Below are positions 44,649-52,714 of a stretch of DNA of 64,000 bases, one piece after another (positions within the stretch are counted from its first letter, which is position 1; every line of letters starts with the position of its first letter). The notes beneath the pieces were generated by a model. The model was not told the origin of the DNA and made no database searches. It saw only the letters and a list, made by a program, of their open reading frames with translations. Both the position numbers and the translations under genes were made by a program. Where the stretch lies: positions 19,797-83,796 of the forward strand of contig JAFYMC010000022.1 in the NCBI GenBank assembly GCA_017556805.1. Reading direction: 5' to 3'. The stretch comes from Lachnospiraceae bacterium. Its GTDB lineage: Bacteria > Bacillota > Clostridia > Lachnospirales > Lachnospiraceae.

Positions 44649-45410
44649 TTACTGCTCGGAATACTTTGCGGAAAGCTCGTTGATGGTGCCATCATTCTTC
44701 ATCTTGGTTAAGATGTCGTTAATCTGCTCTAACAGCTCGGTATTCTTCTTATTTACCGCAATACCGTACTCTTCGGAAGAAAATGCCTCTGCATCCTCCA
44801 CAATCTTTAAGCCCTCATTGTCGCCCACATACTTCATTGCCGTTGCGGAGTCGATTACTACTACATCACACTTGCCGTTTACAAGCTCCATAATAGCCTC
44901 GGAGCCCTTCTTAAATGCTTCGTAAGAATAGCCCATATCCTTTACGCAGGACTCACCGGTATATCCCTGGATAACTACAATCTTCTTATCCGCCATATCG
45001 GTCGCCTTTGCAATGGTAGAATCTTCCTTTACAATCATAACCTGCTTTGCGGTATAGTACGGAACAGAGAAGTTTACCTCTTCCGCTCTTTCCGGGTCAA
45101 TGGTCATACCTGCGATAACCGCGTCTACCTGACCGTTCTGAAGTGCAAGAAGCAGGGAGTCAAACTCCATGTTCTCAATCTGTGCGGTCTTACCGATTTC
45201 ATCGCCGATCTGCTTTGCGATTGCCATATCGATACCGTCATACTCACCGATAACACCGTTTGCGGCTACAAACTCGAACGGCGGGAACTCCGCGTTGGTA
45301 CCGAAGGTAATGGTATTGGTCTCTTCTTCCTTACCGCCGCATGCAGCAAACATTGCTACGGTCGTTACACAAGCTACTGCCAGTGCAAGCTTCTTCATCA
45401 TTTTCTTCAT
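44649..45410 (-). CDS. Polar amino-acid ABC transporter substrate-binding lipoprotein
   Basis: The 253-residue lipoprotein has the signal MKKMMKKLALAVACVTTVAM with lipobox FAAC. The mature part is a family 3 binding protein (FGTNAEFPPFEFV, EMEFDSLLLALQNGQVDAVIAGM-like segment, GYTGES). It delivers glutamine, glutamate, cystine or a similar amino acid to the membrane partner. The Met at 45410 is set by AAGGAG, not the upstream Met. It is the last gene of the operon permease-ATPase-binding protein. Confidence 0.93.
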   Translation of the reverse strand: MKKMMKKLALAVACVTTVAMFAACGGKEEETNTITFGTNAEFPPFEFVAANGVIGEYDGIDMAIAKQIGDEIGKTAQIENMEFDSLLLALQNGQVDAVIAGMTIDPERAEEVNFSVPYYTAKQVMIVKEDSTIAKATDMADKKIVVIQGYTGESCVKDMGYSYEAFKKGSEAIMELVNGKCDVVVIDSATAMKYVGDNEGLKIVEDAEAFSSEEYGIAVNKKNTELLEQINDILTKMKNDGTINELSAKYSEQ

Positions 45411-45448
45411 TTTCTTTCTCCTTATTTTCATTATTTTACTCATCTGTT

Positions 45449-46171
45449 TTAAAGCACTTTGCTTAAAAACAGCTTAGTTCTAGGGTTCTGCGGATGGTCA
45501 AAAATCTCCTCCGGCGTACCGCTTTCCAGTACCACTCCGCCATCCATAAAAATTACACGGGTTGCTACTTCTCTTGCAAATCCCATCTCATGGGTTACCA
45601 CCACCATGGTCATGCCGCTCTTTGCAAGATTCTTCATAACATCCAGTACTTCACCGACCATCTCCGGGTCAAGGGCACTGGTCGGCTCGTCAAAGAGCAT
45701 AATCTCCGGCTCCATGGCAAGGGATCTGGCAATGGCGATACGCTGCTTCTGACCGCCGGACAACTGTACCGGATATGATTTTTCCTTATCAGACAAACCG
45801 ACTGTTTTTAAAAGTTCTCTGCCCTTTGCAAGAGCCTCTTCTTTCGGCATTTTCTTAAGTTTCATCGGGGCCAGAATAATATTTCTCATTACAGTCAGAT
45901 GCGGGAATAAATTAAAGTGCTGGAACACCATCCCCATCTTTTGGCGTACCTTATTGACATCCACCTTCGGTGCATTAATCAGCTGGTCATCTACGTATAT
46001 TTCACCCTTATCCGGCTTCTCCAAAAGATTCAGACAACGAAGAAAGGTACTTTTACCGGAACCGGACGGTCCAATCACTACCACCACTTCTCCCGGCTTG
46101 ATGTGCTCATCGATTCCGTTTAATACATTCAGCTTACCAAAGCTTTTATGTAGGTTATTTACCTTAATCAT
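45449..46171 (-). CDS. Polar amino-acid ABC transporter ATP-binding protein (GlnQ type)
   Basis: The 240-residue ATPase has Walker [10 protein letters not shown], signature LSGGQKQR, Walker [15 protein letters not shown] and the H-loop in [10 protein letters not shown]. It powers import of a polar amino acid at the membrane. The [13 protein letters not shown]-loop and the [14 protein letters not shown] end are typical of GlnQ/HisP. It lies 12 nt after the permease gene and 38 nt before the binding protein. Confidence 0.97.
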   Translation of the reverse strand: MIKVNNLHKSFGKLNVLNGIDEHIKPGEVVVVIGPSGSGKSTFLRCLNLLEKPDKGEIYVDDQLINAPKVDVNKVRQKMGMVFQHFNLFPHLTVMRNIILAPMKLKKMPKEEALAKGRELLKTVGLSDKEKSYPVQLSGGQKQRIAIARSLAMEPEIMLFDEPTSALDPEMVGEVLDVMKNLAKSGMTMVVVTHEMGFAREVATRVIFMDGGVVLESGTPEEIFDHPQNPRTKLFLSKVL

Positions 46172-46183
46172 ATGCTCCCCCTT

Positions 46184-46909
46184 CTACCGAATATCGGACT
46201 TTCTTAATATCTTTTCCAAAAATCCGAACAATGTGGTCAGTATTTTAATCATTACAAAGTAGATAATCGCGGTAGCAATTAACGGCATAAACGCCAGGTA
46301 GGTGGCACTCTTAATGAAGTCACCCGCCTTCTGGATATCCATAAGACCTACATAACCTACAATCGCAGTCTCTTTGATGAGGGTAATAAACTCATTACAC
46401 ATGGCCGGGAAGATATTTTTCACTGCCTGCGGAATCACTATATAAAACATCGTCTGAATACCGTTCAGACCGAGGGAACGTCCCGCTTCCGTCTGCCCCT
46501 TATCAATGGAAAGAATGCCCGCACGGATAATCTCCGCCACATAGGCACCGGAATTAATGGAGAACGCTATCGCCGCAATAATCCATTTATCTAAGTCCAC
46601 CGTTGCAAAAATAACGAAATAAATAATCATAAGCTGGGTCACGGACGGGGTACCGCGGATGACATCCGTATATACCTTACCGAAAAAACGCAGCAGCTTA
46701 TGCTTTGACAAGCTGCAACTGGCAATTAAAAAACCGATTATCAGGCCCAACAATGCCGCCAAAAGGGAAATCTTTATAGTTACGCCGACACCCTCCAACA
46801 GCAGCTTATATCGGTCTTCTCTGATGAAACATTTTTCAAAGGTTCTTGTAAACTCCGCAAACCAACCGGTCGATTCGCCGGCCGTCAGCCATGCCGTATA
46901 CAGATTCAT
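46184..46909 (-). CDS. Polar amino-acid ABC transporter permease (HisM/GlnP type)
   Basis: The 241-residue protein has about five membrane helices and the EAA-like loop AGRSLGLNGIQTMFYIVIPQ, which contacts the ATPase. The GTPSVTQLMIIYF segment is typical of the polar amino-acid subfamily. It is the first gene of the operon, behind a good promoter. GGAGA precedes the ATG. Confidence 0.95.
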   Translation of the reverse strand: MNLYTAWLTAGESTGWFAEFTRTFEKCFIREDRYKLLLEGVGVTIKISLLAALLGLIIGFLIASCSLSKHKLLRFFGKVYTDVIRGTPSVTQLMIIYFVIFATVDLDKWIIAAIAFSINSGAYVAEIIRAGILSIDKGQTEAGRSLGLNGIQTMFYIVIPQAVKNIFPAMCNEFITLIKETAIVGYVGLMDIQKAGDFIKSATYLAFMPLIATAIIYFVMIKILTTLFGFLEKILRKSDIR

Positions 46910-46952
46910 CTATGTTCTCCTTCCATGCATCTTACAAATCAATCGAGAGTAA

Positions 46953-46981
46953 ATTATAACACAGAAACACAAAAGAATCAA
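46953..46981 (-). promoter_or_regulatory. Promoter of the amino-acid ABC operon
   Basis: TTGATT (46976-46981), a 17-bp spacer and TATAAT (46953-46958) on the minus strand. The -35 box overlaps the stem of the upstream gene's terminator. Confidence 0.8.
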
Positions 46982-47014
46982 GCATTCCGACAGTTTTCAT
47001 CGAAATGCCTGATT
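46976..47014 (-). terminator. Terminator after the MerR-methyltransferase gene
   Basis: Stem AATCAGGCATT/AATGCTTGATT (11 bp, one mismatch) followed by CTTTTGTGTTT on the minus strand. Confidence 0.7.
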
Positions 47015-47044
47015 CAGAAAATATGTTTCCGTTCACTTTTGCAT

Positions 47045-48493
47045 TTACTCTATTTCACTGATTAAATCATACAAGCCGTCCTCCGACAGCACGCCACGTT
47101 TTAAGTCTCGCGGCAGTTCTCCCCGCTCGTCGCATTCGAAGTCCTTTAACCACTGGCCACCCTCATAATATGCAAGAAGCGCCTGCCACTTATTCCGCAA
47201 GGCATCATCTTTATACACTGCTTTGGTATCCTTCTCCGTTGCTTCCCTGATTTCGTCGAAGTACTGCTCCATCTGCCTAATCCTGGCGACGACTTCTTCT
47301 TGCTTTTCGTTCCTCCGGCACCGGAACATTCCCGTGGACTTATGAATATAAAAGGCACCGTCCCGCTCAATGATTTCTTCCACCTTAGAAAGAAACTCCT
47401 CCTTCCGGTCCTGAATCAATTCTGCCGCATTTCCCGGAAACGAATATACATACTCATACACCGGCTCCGCCGCATCTACCAAAAGGTCCGAATCGCAAAT
47501 CACGCATTCGATATTGTCAAATACCGTTTGGAGCTGTTCTCTGCCGTTCTCCAAACGAAAGCCGCAGGATATCCGGTGAAACGGCACTTCGATTTTGGCA
47601 TCAAACCGCTCCACAAACTCATGCAACTCCTGCATGTGGGTATCTCCTATGGTTGTGGCGCAGAACATTCCGTCCGGCTTTAATAATTGTTTCACCCTCC
47701 GGAACAACTCCTGCCGCTTTTCCACATGATACAACATATGATTGGCCGTAATCCGGTCATAACTTCCGAGCAGCGCCAGACAATTGGCATCCGCCACCTG
47801 ATACGAGATCTTAATGTTCTTTTCCGCAAAGATATCTCGCTTTGTTGCCAGATTATCTTTCGCCTTCTCCAACATTCCCTCGGAATAGTCCGTCAAAAGA
47901 AACGTAAGATTCCGCGGTAAATGCTCCGCCATGGCCACCAGATTCGCCGCATTTCCGCAACCAAGGCAAAGAATCTCCATTCCTTCGGAAAGTTCCAGGT
48001 GTTCCAGCACCCAATCTGCCCACGGCGTCTTTCCGGTACTGTAATTGTGCAGATTAATACGGCGATTTAAGTTATCGTCACTCCGGTACTGCTTAATAAT
48101 CATATCCGATACCTCTAAAATCCGAATCGCCTCCAGCAGATTTTCCCAAGTCTTTCCCGTCTCTGCCGTCTGCACCTTATCTACCGCATCGATAACCCGG
48201 TCCAGGTGACGCTTCTTCTCATTCAAAAGCTTCTTCTGCTCCTGCAAGGACTCCTCCAGGCTCAACGTACTGTTGCACACCGTCTCCTTAATCTGCTCCA
48301 GAGACATGCCCAAATACCGCAGCAGTAAAATCCTCTGCAGCGTCACAAAGGAAGACTCGTCATAATACCGGTAGCCCGCCTCGGAATACCCTACCGGCTT
48401 CAGCAAACCTTTCTCATCATAAAACCGTATCGTTTTCGGCGACACTCCGGAAATCCTTCCGAACTCACCGATGGTGTACTTCTTATTTTCCAT
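47045..48493 (-). CDS. MerR-family regulator fused to SAM-dependent methyltransferase
   Basis: The 482-residue protein begins with a MerR winged helix (MENKKYTIGEFGRISGVSPK, then TIRFYDEKGLL and AGYRYYDESS) and coiled-coil dimer helix up to about 120. A class I methyltransferase domain follows (about 155-300): motif I ILCLGCGNAAN, acidic loop LLTDYSEGMLEKAKDN, motif IV DRITANHMLYHV and motif VI LLKPDGMFCAT. A C-terminal region of about 170 residues is unassigned. It may methylate a small molecule and sense the same compound. GGAGG sets the Met at 48493. A MerR-type promoter with a dyad lies just upstream, so it likely controls itself. Confidence 0.9.
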   Translation of the reverse strand: MENKKYTIGEFGRISGVSPKTIRFYDEKGLLKPVGYSEAGYRYYDESSFVTLQRILLLRYLGMSLEQIKETVCNSTLSLEESLQEQKKLLNEKKRHLDRVIDAVDKVQTAETGKTWENLLEAIRILEVSDMIIKQYRSDDNLNRRINLHNYSTGKTPWADWVLEHLELSEGMEILCLGCGNAANLVAMAEHLPRNLTFLLTDYSEGMLEKAKDNLATKRDIFAEKNIKISYQVADANCLALLGSYDRITANHMLYHVEKRQELFRRVKQLLKPDGMFCATTIGDTHMQELHEFVERFDAKIEVPFHRISCGFRLENGREQLQTVFDNIECVICDSDLLVDAAEPVYEYVYSFPGNAAELIQDRKEEFLSKVEEIIERDGAFYIHKSTGMFRCRRNEKQEEVVARIRQMEQYFDEIREATEKDTKAVYKDDALRNKWQALLAYYEGGQWLKDFECDERGELPRDLKRGVLSEDGLYDLISEIE

Positions 48494-48558
48494 AAAACCC
48501 TCCGTCTTCAAAGTAATATTCTGTTGCAGGCGGATGTCCGGACCCTCCTCACACCCTG

Positions 48559-48589
48559 AGTATAAACCTTCCCGTTAGTGGAAGGTCAA
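48559..48589 (-). promoter_or_regulatory. MerR-type promoter with 19-bp spacer and operator dyad
   Basis: On the minus strand TTGACC (48584-48589), a 19-bp spacer and TATACT (48559-48564). The spacer contains the dyad ACCTTCC-7-GGAAGGT (48566-48586). Overlong spacers with a central dyad are the signature of MerR-activated promoters, where the regulator untwists the DNA. Confidence 0.9.
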
Positions 48590-48602
48590 GTACTAATTTA
48601 CA

Positions 48603-48733
48603 AATCTGTCGCATGAATAAAATGCGCAGTGGCATCGGGCGCGGCGAGCTCTTGTACATTTGGGTACTGTCAAAAATAGTTGCACTCCCTACCGTACAAG
48701 AGCGGGACTGCGCAATTTATTCGGCGACAGATT
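48603..48733. repeat. Large palindromic element made of two inverted hairpins
   Basis: A 131-bp near-palindrome. The outer arms (48603-48630 and 48707-48733) match at about 24 of 27 bases, starting AATCTGTCGC and ending CGACAGATT. Inner arms GCTCTTGTAC/GTACAAGAGC (48648-48657, 48694-48703) also pair. Each outer arm is itself a small CTGTCGCA...TGCGCAG hairpin. The right arm covers the last codons and stop of the NudC-like gene and may be its terminator. Confidence 0.75.
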
Positions 48734-49214
48734 CCGTAACTTCCTTCACCAACTGCCAGGCAATACTGCCTTCACGGATTTTGCCGAGAGCCTCATGAAA
48801 CGGTACCCACTCCGCATCGTCTACTTCTTTTGACAGCACAAGCGCATTCTTTTTTACCTTTGCGTGGAAACCGAGCATTAACATCTCTTTCTGCTCGTAC
48901 GGATAGCTTCTCACAAAGGAAATCTCTTCCACCTTCTGACCGATTTCTTCTTCAATCTCACGAGCTGCCGACGTTTCCGCCGACTCTCCGATTTTCATAA
49001 ACCCGGATACACATACATAGCGGGTCGCAGATAAATTGGTCTGCTTTAACAAGGCCACCTCGCCGCACTCATTCGTTACCGCACAAATGACACAGGTGGA
49101 AAACATATCGAAAAGCGGCATGTTACAAGGTTCGCAAAAGGGCACCAGCCCCTCGTCTCCGATTTCTTTTTTCGTCAATTTACTTCCGCAATGAGGACAA
49201 TAACTAAAACGCAT
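48717..49214 (-). CDS. NudC-like zinc-ribbon Nudix hydrolase
   Basis: The 165-residue protein starts with a four-Cys zinc ribbon (YCPHCG and FCEPCN) and has the Nudix box GFMKIGESAETSAAREIEEE followed by IG. This is the short NADH-pyrophosphatase (NudC) architecture, which splits NAD(H) or removes NAD caps from RNA. The NudC-specific SQPWPFPxS sequence reads RSYPYEQKE, so the substrate is uncertain. The C-terminus (TESVAE) lies in the arm of the palindromic element, so it may have been altered by that element. Confidence 0.85.
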   Translation of the reverse strand: MRFSYCPHCGSKLTKKEIGDEGLVPFCEPCNMPLFDMFSTCVICAVTNECGEVALLKQTNLSATRYVCVSGFMKIGESAETSAAREIEEEIGQKVEEISFVRSYPYEQKEMLMLGFHAKVKKNALVLSKEVDDAEWVPFHEALGKIREGSIAWQLVKEVTESVAE

Positions 49215-49241
49215 CTTACATACTCCTTATCTCAAATTCTC

Positions 49242-49841
49242 TCAGTCAATCCGCTCGTTCTTATAAAAGAACTCCCGGTCACGCTCTCCGATTTCACGCA
49301 GTACACGGCACGGATTACCTACCGCCACCACATTTGACGGGATGTCCTTTGTTACGATACTTCCCGCACCGATGACAGAGTTATCGCCGATGGTTACGCC
49401 CGGCAAAATAATCGCTCCGCTGCCGATCCAGACATTGGTTCCGATATGTACCGGCTTTACATATTGCATTCTCTTCTTCCGAAGCTCCGGATTGATGGTA
49501 TGGTTGGTCGTTGTAATTACCACATTCGGCGCAAACATGGTATCGTCACCCACAAAAATTCCCGCATCATCCACACAGGTCAAGTTAAAATTTGCATAGA
49601 CATGATTTCCGAAATGTACGTTCTTTCCACCCCAGTTTGCACGAAGCGGCGGTTCGATATAGCAACCTTCCCCTACACTTCCCAGCATCTCTTTTAACAA
49701 CTCCTGTCTTCGTTTTCCTTCGGTCGGGCGTGTCATATTATATTCATATAAAACATCCAGACGTCGCATCTGCTCTGCCTGTAATTCTTCATCCCACGGA
49801 TCATATACCAGTCCCGCCTTCATTCGCTCTCTCTGTGTCAT
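49242..49841 (-). CDS. Maltose/galactoside O-acetyltransferase family (hexapeptide repeat)
   Basis: The 199-residue protein matches the LacA/Maa group: N-terminal MTQRERMKAGLVYDPWDEEL, then a left-handed beta-helix of hexapeptide repeats (VWIGSGAIILPGVTIGDNSV, AGSIVTKDIPSNVVAVGNP), with catalytic His in TTTNHTINPE. It transfers acetyl from acetyl-CoA to a sugar hydroxyl, possibly detoxifying non-metabolisable sugars. It lies 26 nt after the PASTA-like gene and 27 nt before the NudC-like gene. Confidence 0.93.
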   Translation of the reverse strand: MTQRERMKAGLVYDPWDEELQAEQMRRLDVLYEYNMTRPTEGKRRQELLKEMLGSVGEGCYIEPPLRANWGGKNVHFGNHVYANFNLTCVDDAGIFVGDDTMFAPNVVITTTNHTINPELRKKRMQYVKPVHIGTNVWIGSGAIILPGVTIGDNSVIGAGSIVTKDIPSNVVAVGNPCRVLREIGERDREFFYKNERID

Positions 49842-49867
49842 ATTCTTCTCCTTTCACTGTAACCTCA

Positions 49868-51004
49868 CTATTCATCAATCGAAAACCATACCGTATATCC
49901 CTTCGGGACCCATTGTCCGTCGCCGAATTGAATCGTATGCAAATACCCTTTTCCATGCATCCCACAGGAAAACGAATCGCATAAATACGCAAAACCGGCT
50001 TCCGTCAGGGCGTTTATTATATCCTCCTTCGACATGCCATGCTGTATCCTCGGCACCTGCGCCATTTCCTCTTTTAAATTATCCTTTATCACATACACAT
50101 CCTCGTTATCCCAAAAGGCAAGCGTGTTTATTTCAAAATGCAACGAGCTGACATATTTGATATTACGAGCCAGGGAAAGGCCTTCCGCTTCCAACCTCTC
50201 TTTGACGACCTCGATATCGTTTCCCACACCGGCTTTCATGATTTCCCAATATCTTTCGGAACGTTTCTGGGCCTCCAGGATTCTCTCCATTTCCTGTTCC
50301 TCCCACAGTGCCTCCTGCTCGGCCTGTAGTTCTTCCTGCCGCCTCCGTTCCGCTTCCAGCTTTACCAACTCTTCCACCAGTGCTTTCTCGTCATTTTTAT
50401 TGATTCCGTTGATTGTTTTTAAAATACCCGAATGTACATAGTATTCAATTTGTATCGTCTCCCGGTGCTCCTGCATCCAAACCACATAATTCCAAATCTC
50501 CGGAGACTCATAGGAAGCAAACAATCTGCCGGCTTCCGTCTCCAACCTTACATAATAAGAAGTGTGATATCTGCCGCTACTGTTTCTTCCGCCACTTACA
50601 TAATATTCCGACCGAAACGGCGTAACCTTCTCCACCGGCAGATTCTCTACCTTCGTTTCGCCGGTGAGAGCATCCTTTAATATACTCGCCTTATACGCGA
50701 ATTTGGACGGTGTTTCTCCGTCAATCAGAACAGCCTTATAATCATCCTTCACCGGAAACAAATTCGACACCACAATCCACACACCGGCTATCAAAAAGAA
50801 AATCTTAAGTATTCCCTTTGATTCTTCTCTCCCGCCTTCTTTCCGAAGGGAAAACAACACCCCCGCCAGTACCAGAAACAACAGAACGGCAATTCTTAAC
50901 GAATCATCATATAACACCGACAGAAAATAAAAAAAGGGATGTCCGATTTCCGGAAATACATTCATAAAAACATATCCGATACACAACCACACGATAATCG
51001 CCAA
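49868..51004 (-). CDS. Membrane protein with coiled coil and PASTA-like C-terminus; N-terminus uncertain
   Basis: The 378-residue reading has two to three N-terminal membrane helices, an exported-looking middle domain (about 95-220), an acidic/Gln-Glu-rich helix (RRRQEELQAEQEALWEEQE) and a C-terminal part whose HGMSKEDIINALTEAGFAY resembles PASTA repeats. I do not recognise the whole. The in-frame start here is TTG with no close ribosome site. The frame continues upstream as KKKKLKEWAIAIL, and a well-placed ATG with AGAGGGG at 51049 opens MREKKEK in a frame that must shift by +1 at A6 runs (51029-51041). The start may be frameshifted. Confidence 0.65.
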   Translation of the reverse strand: MAIIVWLCIGYVFMNVFPEIGHPFFYFLSVLYDDSLRIAVLLFLVLAGVLFSLRKEGGREESKGILKIFFLIAGVWIVVSNLFPVKDDYKAVLIDGETPSKFAYKASILKDALTGETKVENLPVEKVTPFRSEYYVSGGRNSSGRYHTSYYVRLETEAGRLFASYESPEIWNYVVWMQEHRETIQIEYYVHSGILKTINGINKNDEKALVEELVKLEAERRRQEELQAEQEALWEEQEMERILEAQKRSERYWEIMKAGVGNDIEVVKERLEAEGLSLARNIKYVSSLHFEINTLAFWDNEDVYVIKDNLKEEMAQVPRIQHGMSKEDIINALTEAGFAYLCDSFSCGMHGKGYLHTIQFGDGQWVPKGYTVWFSIDE

Positions 51005-51189
51005 AATTGCGATTGCCCATTCCTTAAGTTTTTTCTTTTTTCTCCCGCATCCTTTGTTCCCCTCTTTCGTTATACTCTCTTTTATTATAGCAAAAACGCC
51101 GCAAAGTTCAATGAGAACTTTACGACGCTTTGCATGGAGAACATCAGACCTTCTATCCGGTCATTGAATTTATCAAACTTTCTTACAAA

Positions 51190-52641
51190 CTACTCCGTTT
51201 TACCGCGGCATACATCCAATTCTTCTTGCATCTTCGCCATGGTCTTCTTATCCAGGTTGTAAATCACCGCAAGACCGATAAACTGCATAATCGCACTGAA
51301 CATATACAAGCCTGCAACAAGCCAGCACATGTTGTACGCAGTGGAGGCGGACTGTGCACCGACACCCAGCTTGGAGTTATATCCTAAGGCACCCATTAAC
51401 AGGAGTACCACAGAAGGTCCCACGCCCTGTGCCAGCTTACGGAAGAAGGAGTGCAGGGAATATACCGTACCCTCTTCTCTCTTTCCGGTCTTCCACTCAT
51501 TGTAGTCGATAGCATCTGCCATCAGTGCCCAGGATACACAGGTGTAAATACCCATACCGAGACCAAACACACTGAGAGCTACCATATAAATTACAAGTGC
51601 AATCATCTTGTTCGGTATCAGCGGGAATACAAACATCAGCACACCGCCGAAGAGAGACACCACGGTACCTGCAACGGAAGCTTCTTTTTTACCCCACTTT
51701 CCGACAATCTTTTTAATAAACGGCATGAAGATTAACATCGGCAAGAATCCGATTAACTGTACCACACCGGACAGTTTTGCCATACCGAAGTAAATAGCAA
51801 ACATAATGGATGTTGCCGTCATGGCGGACTGCATACCGAGAAACATTCCCATGGCAGCTAAGGTTGCACCGACTGCCGGACGGTTCTTCATGAAGTTACC
51901 GAAGGCCTTGATTACATTGAACTTCTCGGTCTCGTTGGTCTTTACCGTATTCTCATCTACACGGATGGTAATCTTCTTAATCATAAACAGGAATGCGATA
52001 AAACCGAGCACGCCCATCAAAAGTGCCGCAACAAACACTCTTTCACCGATTAAATTCTGTACCTGTTCCCCGGTTTCTTCATTAATCACCGGCTTTCCGT
52101 TTTCGTCTACTACCTTTTCCCAGATAATCATCGGAAGGATAATATTCGGAAGAAGGTTACCGAACATGGAACCGATACTACGCCAGGTAGACAGCTGCGC
52201 TCTTTCTCCCGGATCCTCGGTTACCAACGAAAGCATGGAACCGTACGGAACGTTTGCGATGGTATAGCAGGCATCCCAAACGATATAACCAAGAATAAAT
52301 ACAACCGCCTTAATAAACACCGATGCATTCGGCACCGGAATAAATACCAGCGCTCCCGCCACCAGAAGTCCGATGGCACCGATTAAGATATAAGTCTTAA
52401 ACTTACCCAGCTTGTACTTTCTTCTGTCCGCATCAATCATGGAGCCGATTAACGGGTCATTGATTGCATCCCAAATCTGCACAGCCAATAACAGCGCCGA
52501 AAGCAATCCGGTCTCCATCATCATGAATACCAACCAGAAGGTCTGTACCGTACCCTTCAATGAAAAGCTCATGTTACAGCCGAAATCACCGGCAGCATAT
52601 GCCACCTTGTCTCTCATACCGAATTTTCTCTTCGTATCCAT
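51190..52641 (-). CDS. GPH-family sugar:cation symporter (MelB/GusB-like)
   Basis: The 483-residue protein has twelve membrane helices and the glycoside-pentoside-hexuronide signature near the start (GCNMSFSLKGTVQTFW and VQIWDAINDPLIGSMIDADR). It imports a glycoside or disaccharide with Na+ or H+. It follows the GH2 gene by about 70 nt on the same strand, so transport and hydrolysis of a beta-galactoside or beta-glucuronide are probably coupled. The loop around 205-235 is insert-like. GGAGG precedes the ATG. Confidence 0.93.
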   Translation of the reverse strand: MDTKRKFGMRDKVAYAAGDFGCNMSFSLKGTVQTFWLVFMMMETGLLSALLLAVQIWDAINDPLIGSMIDADRRKYKLGKFKTYILIGAIGLLVAGALVFIPVPNASVFIKAVVFILGYIVWDACYTIANVPYGSMLSLVTEDPGERAQLSTWRSIGSMFGNLLPNIILPMIIWEKVVDENGKPVINEETGEQVQNLIGERVFVAALLMGVLGFIAFLFMIKKITIRVDENTVKTNETEKFNVIKAFGNFMKNRPAVGATLAAMGMFLGMQSAMTATSIMFAIYFGMAKLSGVVQLIGFLPMLIFMPFIKKIVGKWGKKEASVAGTVVSLFGGVLMFVFPLIPNKMIALVIYMVALSVFGLGMGIYTCVSWALMADAIDYNEWKTGKREEGTVYSLHSFFRKLAQGVGPSVVLLLMGALGYNSKLGVGAQSASTAYNMCWLVAGLYMFSAIMQFIGLAVIYNLDKKTMAKMQEELDVCRGKTE

Positions 52642-52714
52642 AGTATTGCCTCCCTCTTGTATTTTGGTGGGGCGGGCATGCCCCCGGGTCTTATGGTTGC
52701 ATCTTTCCTATGTC

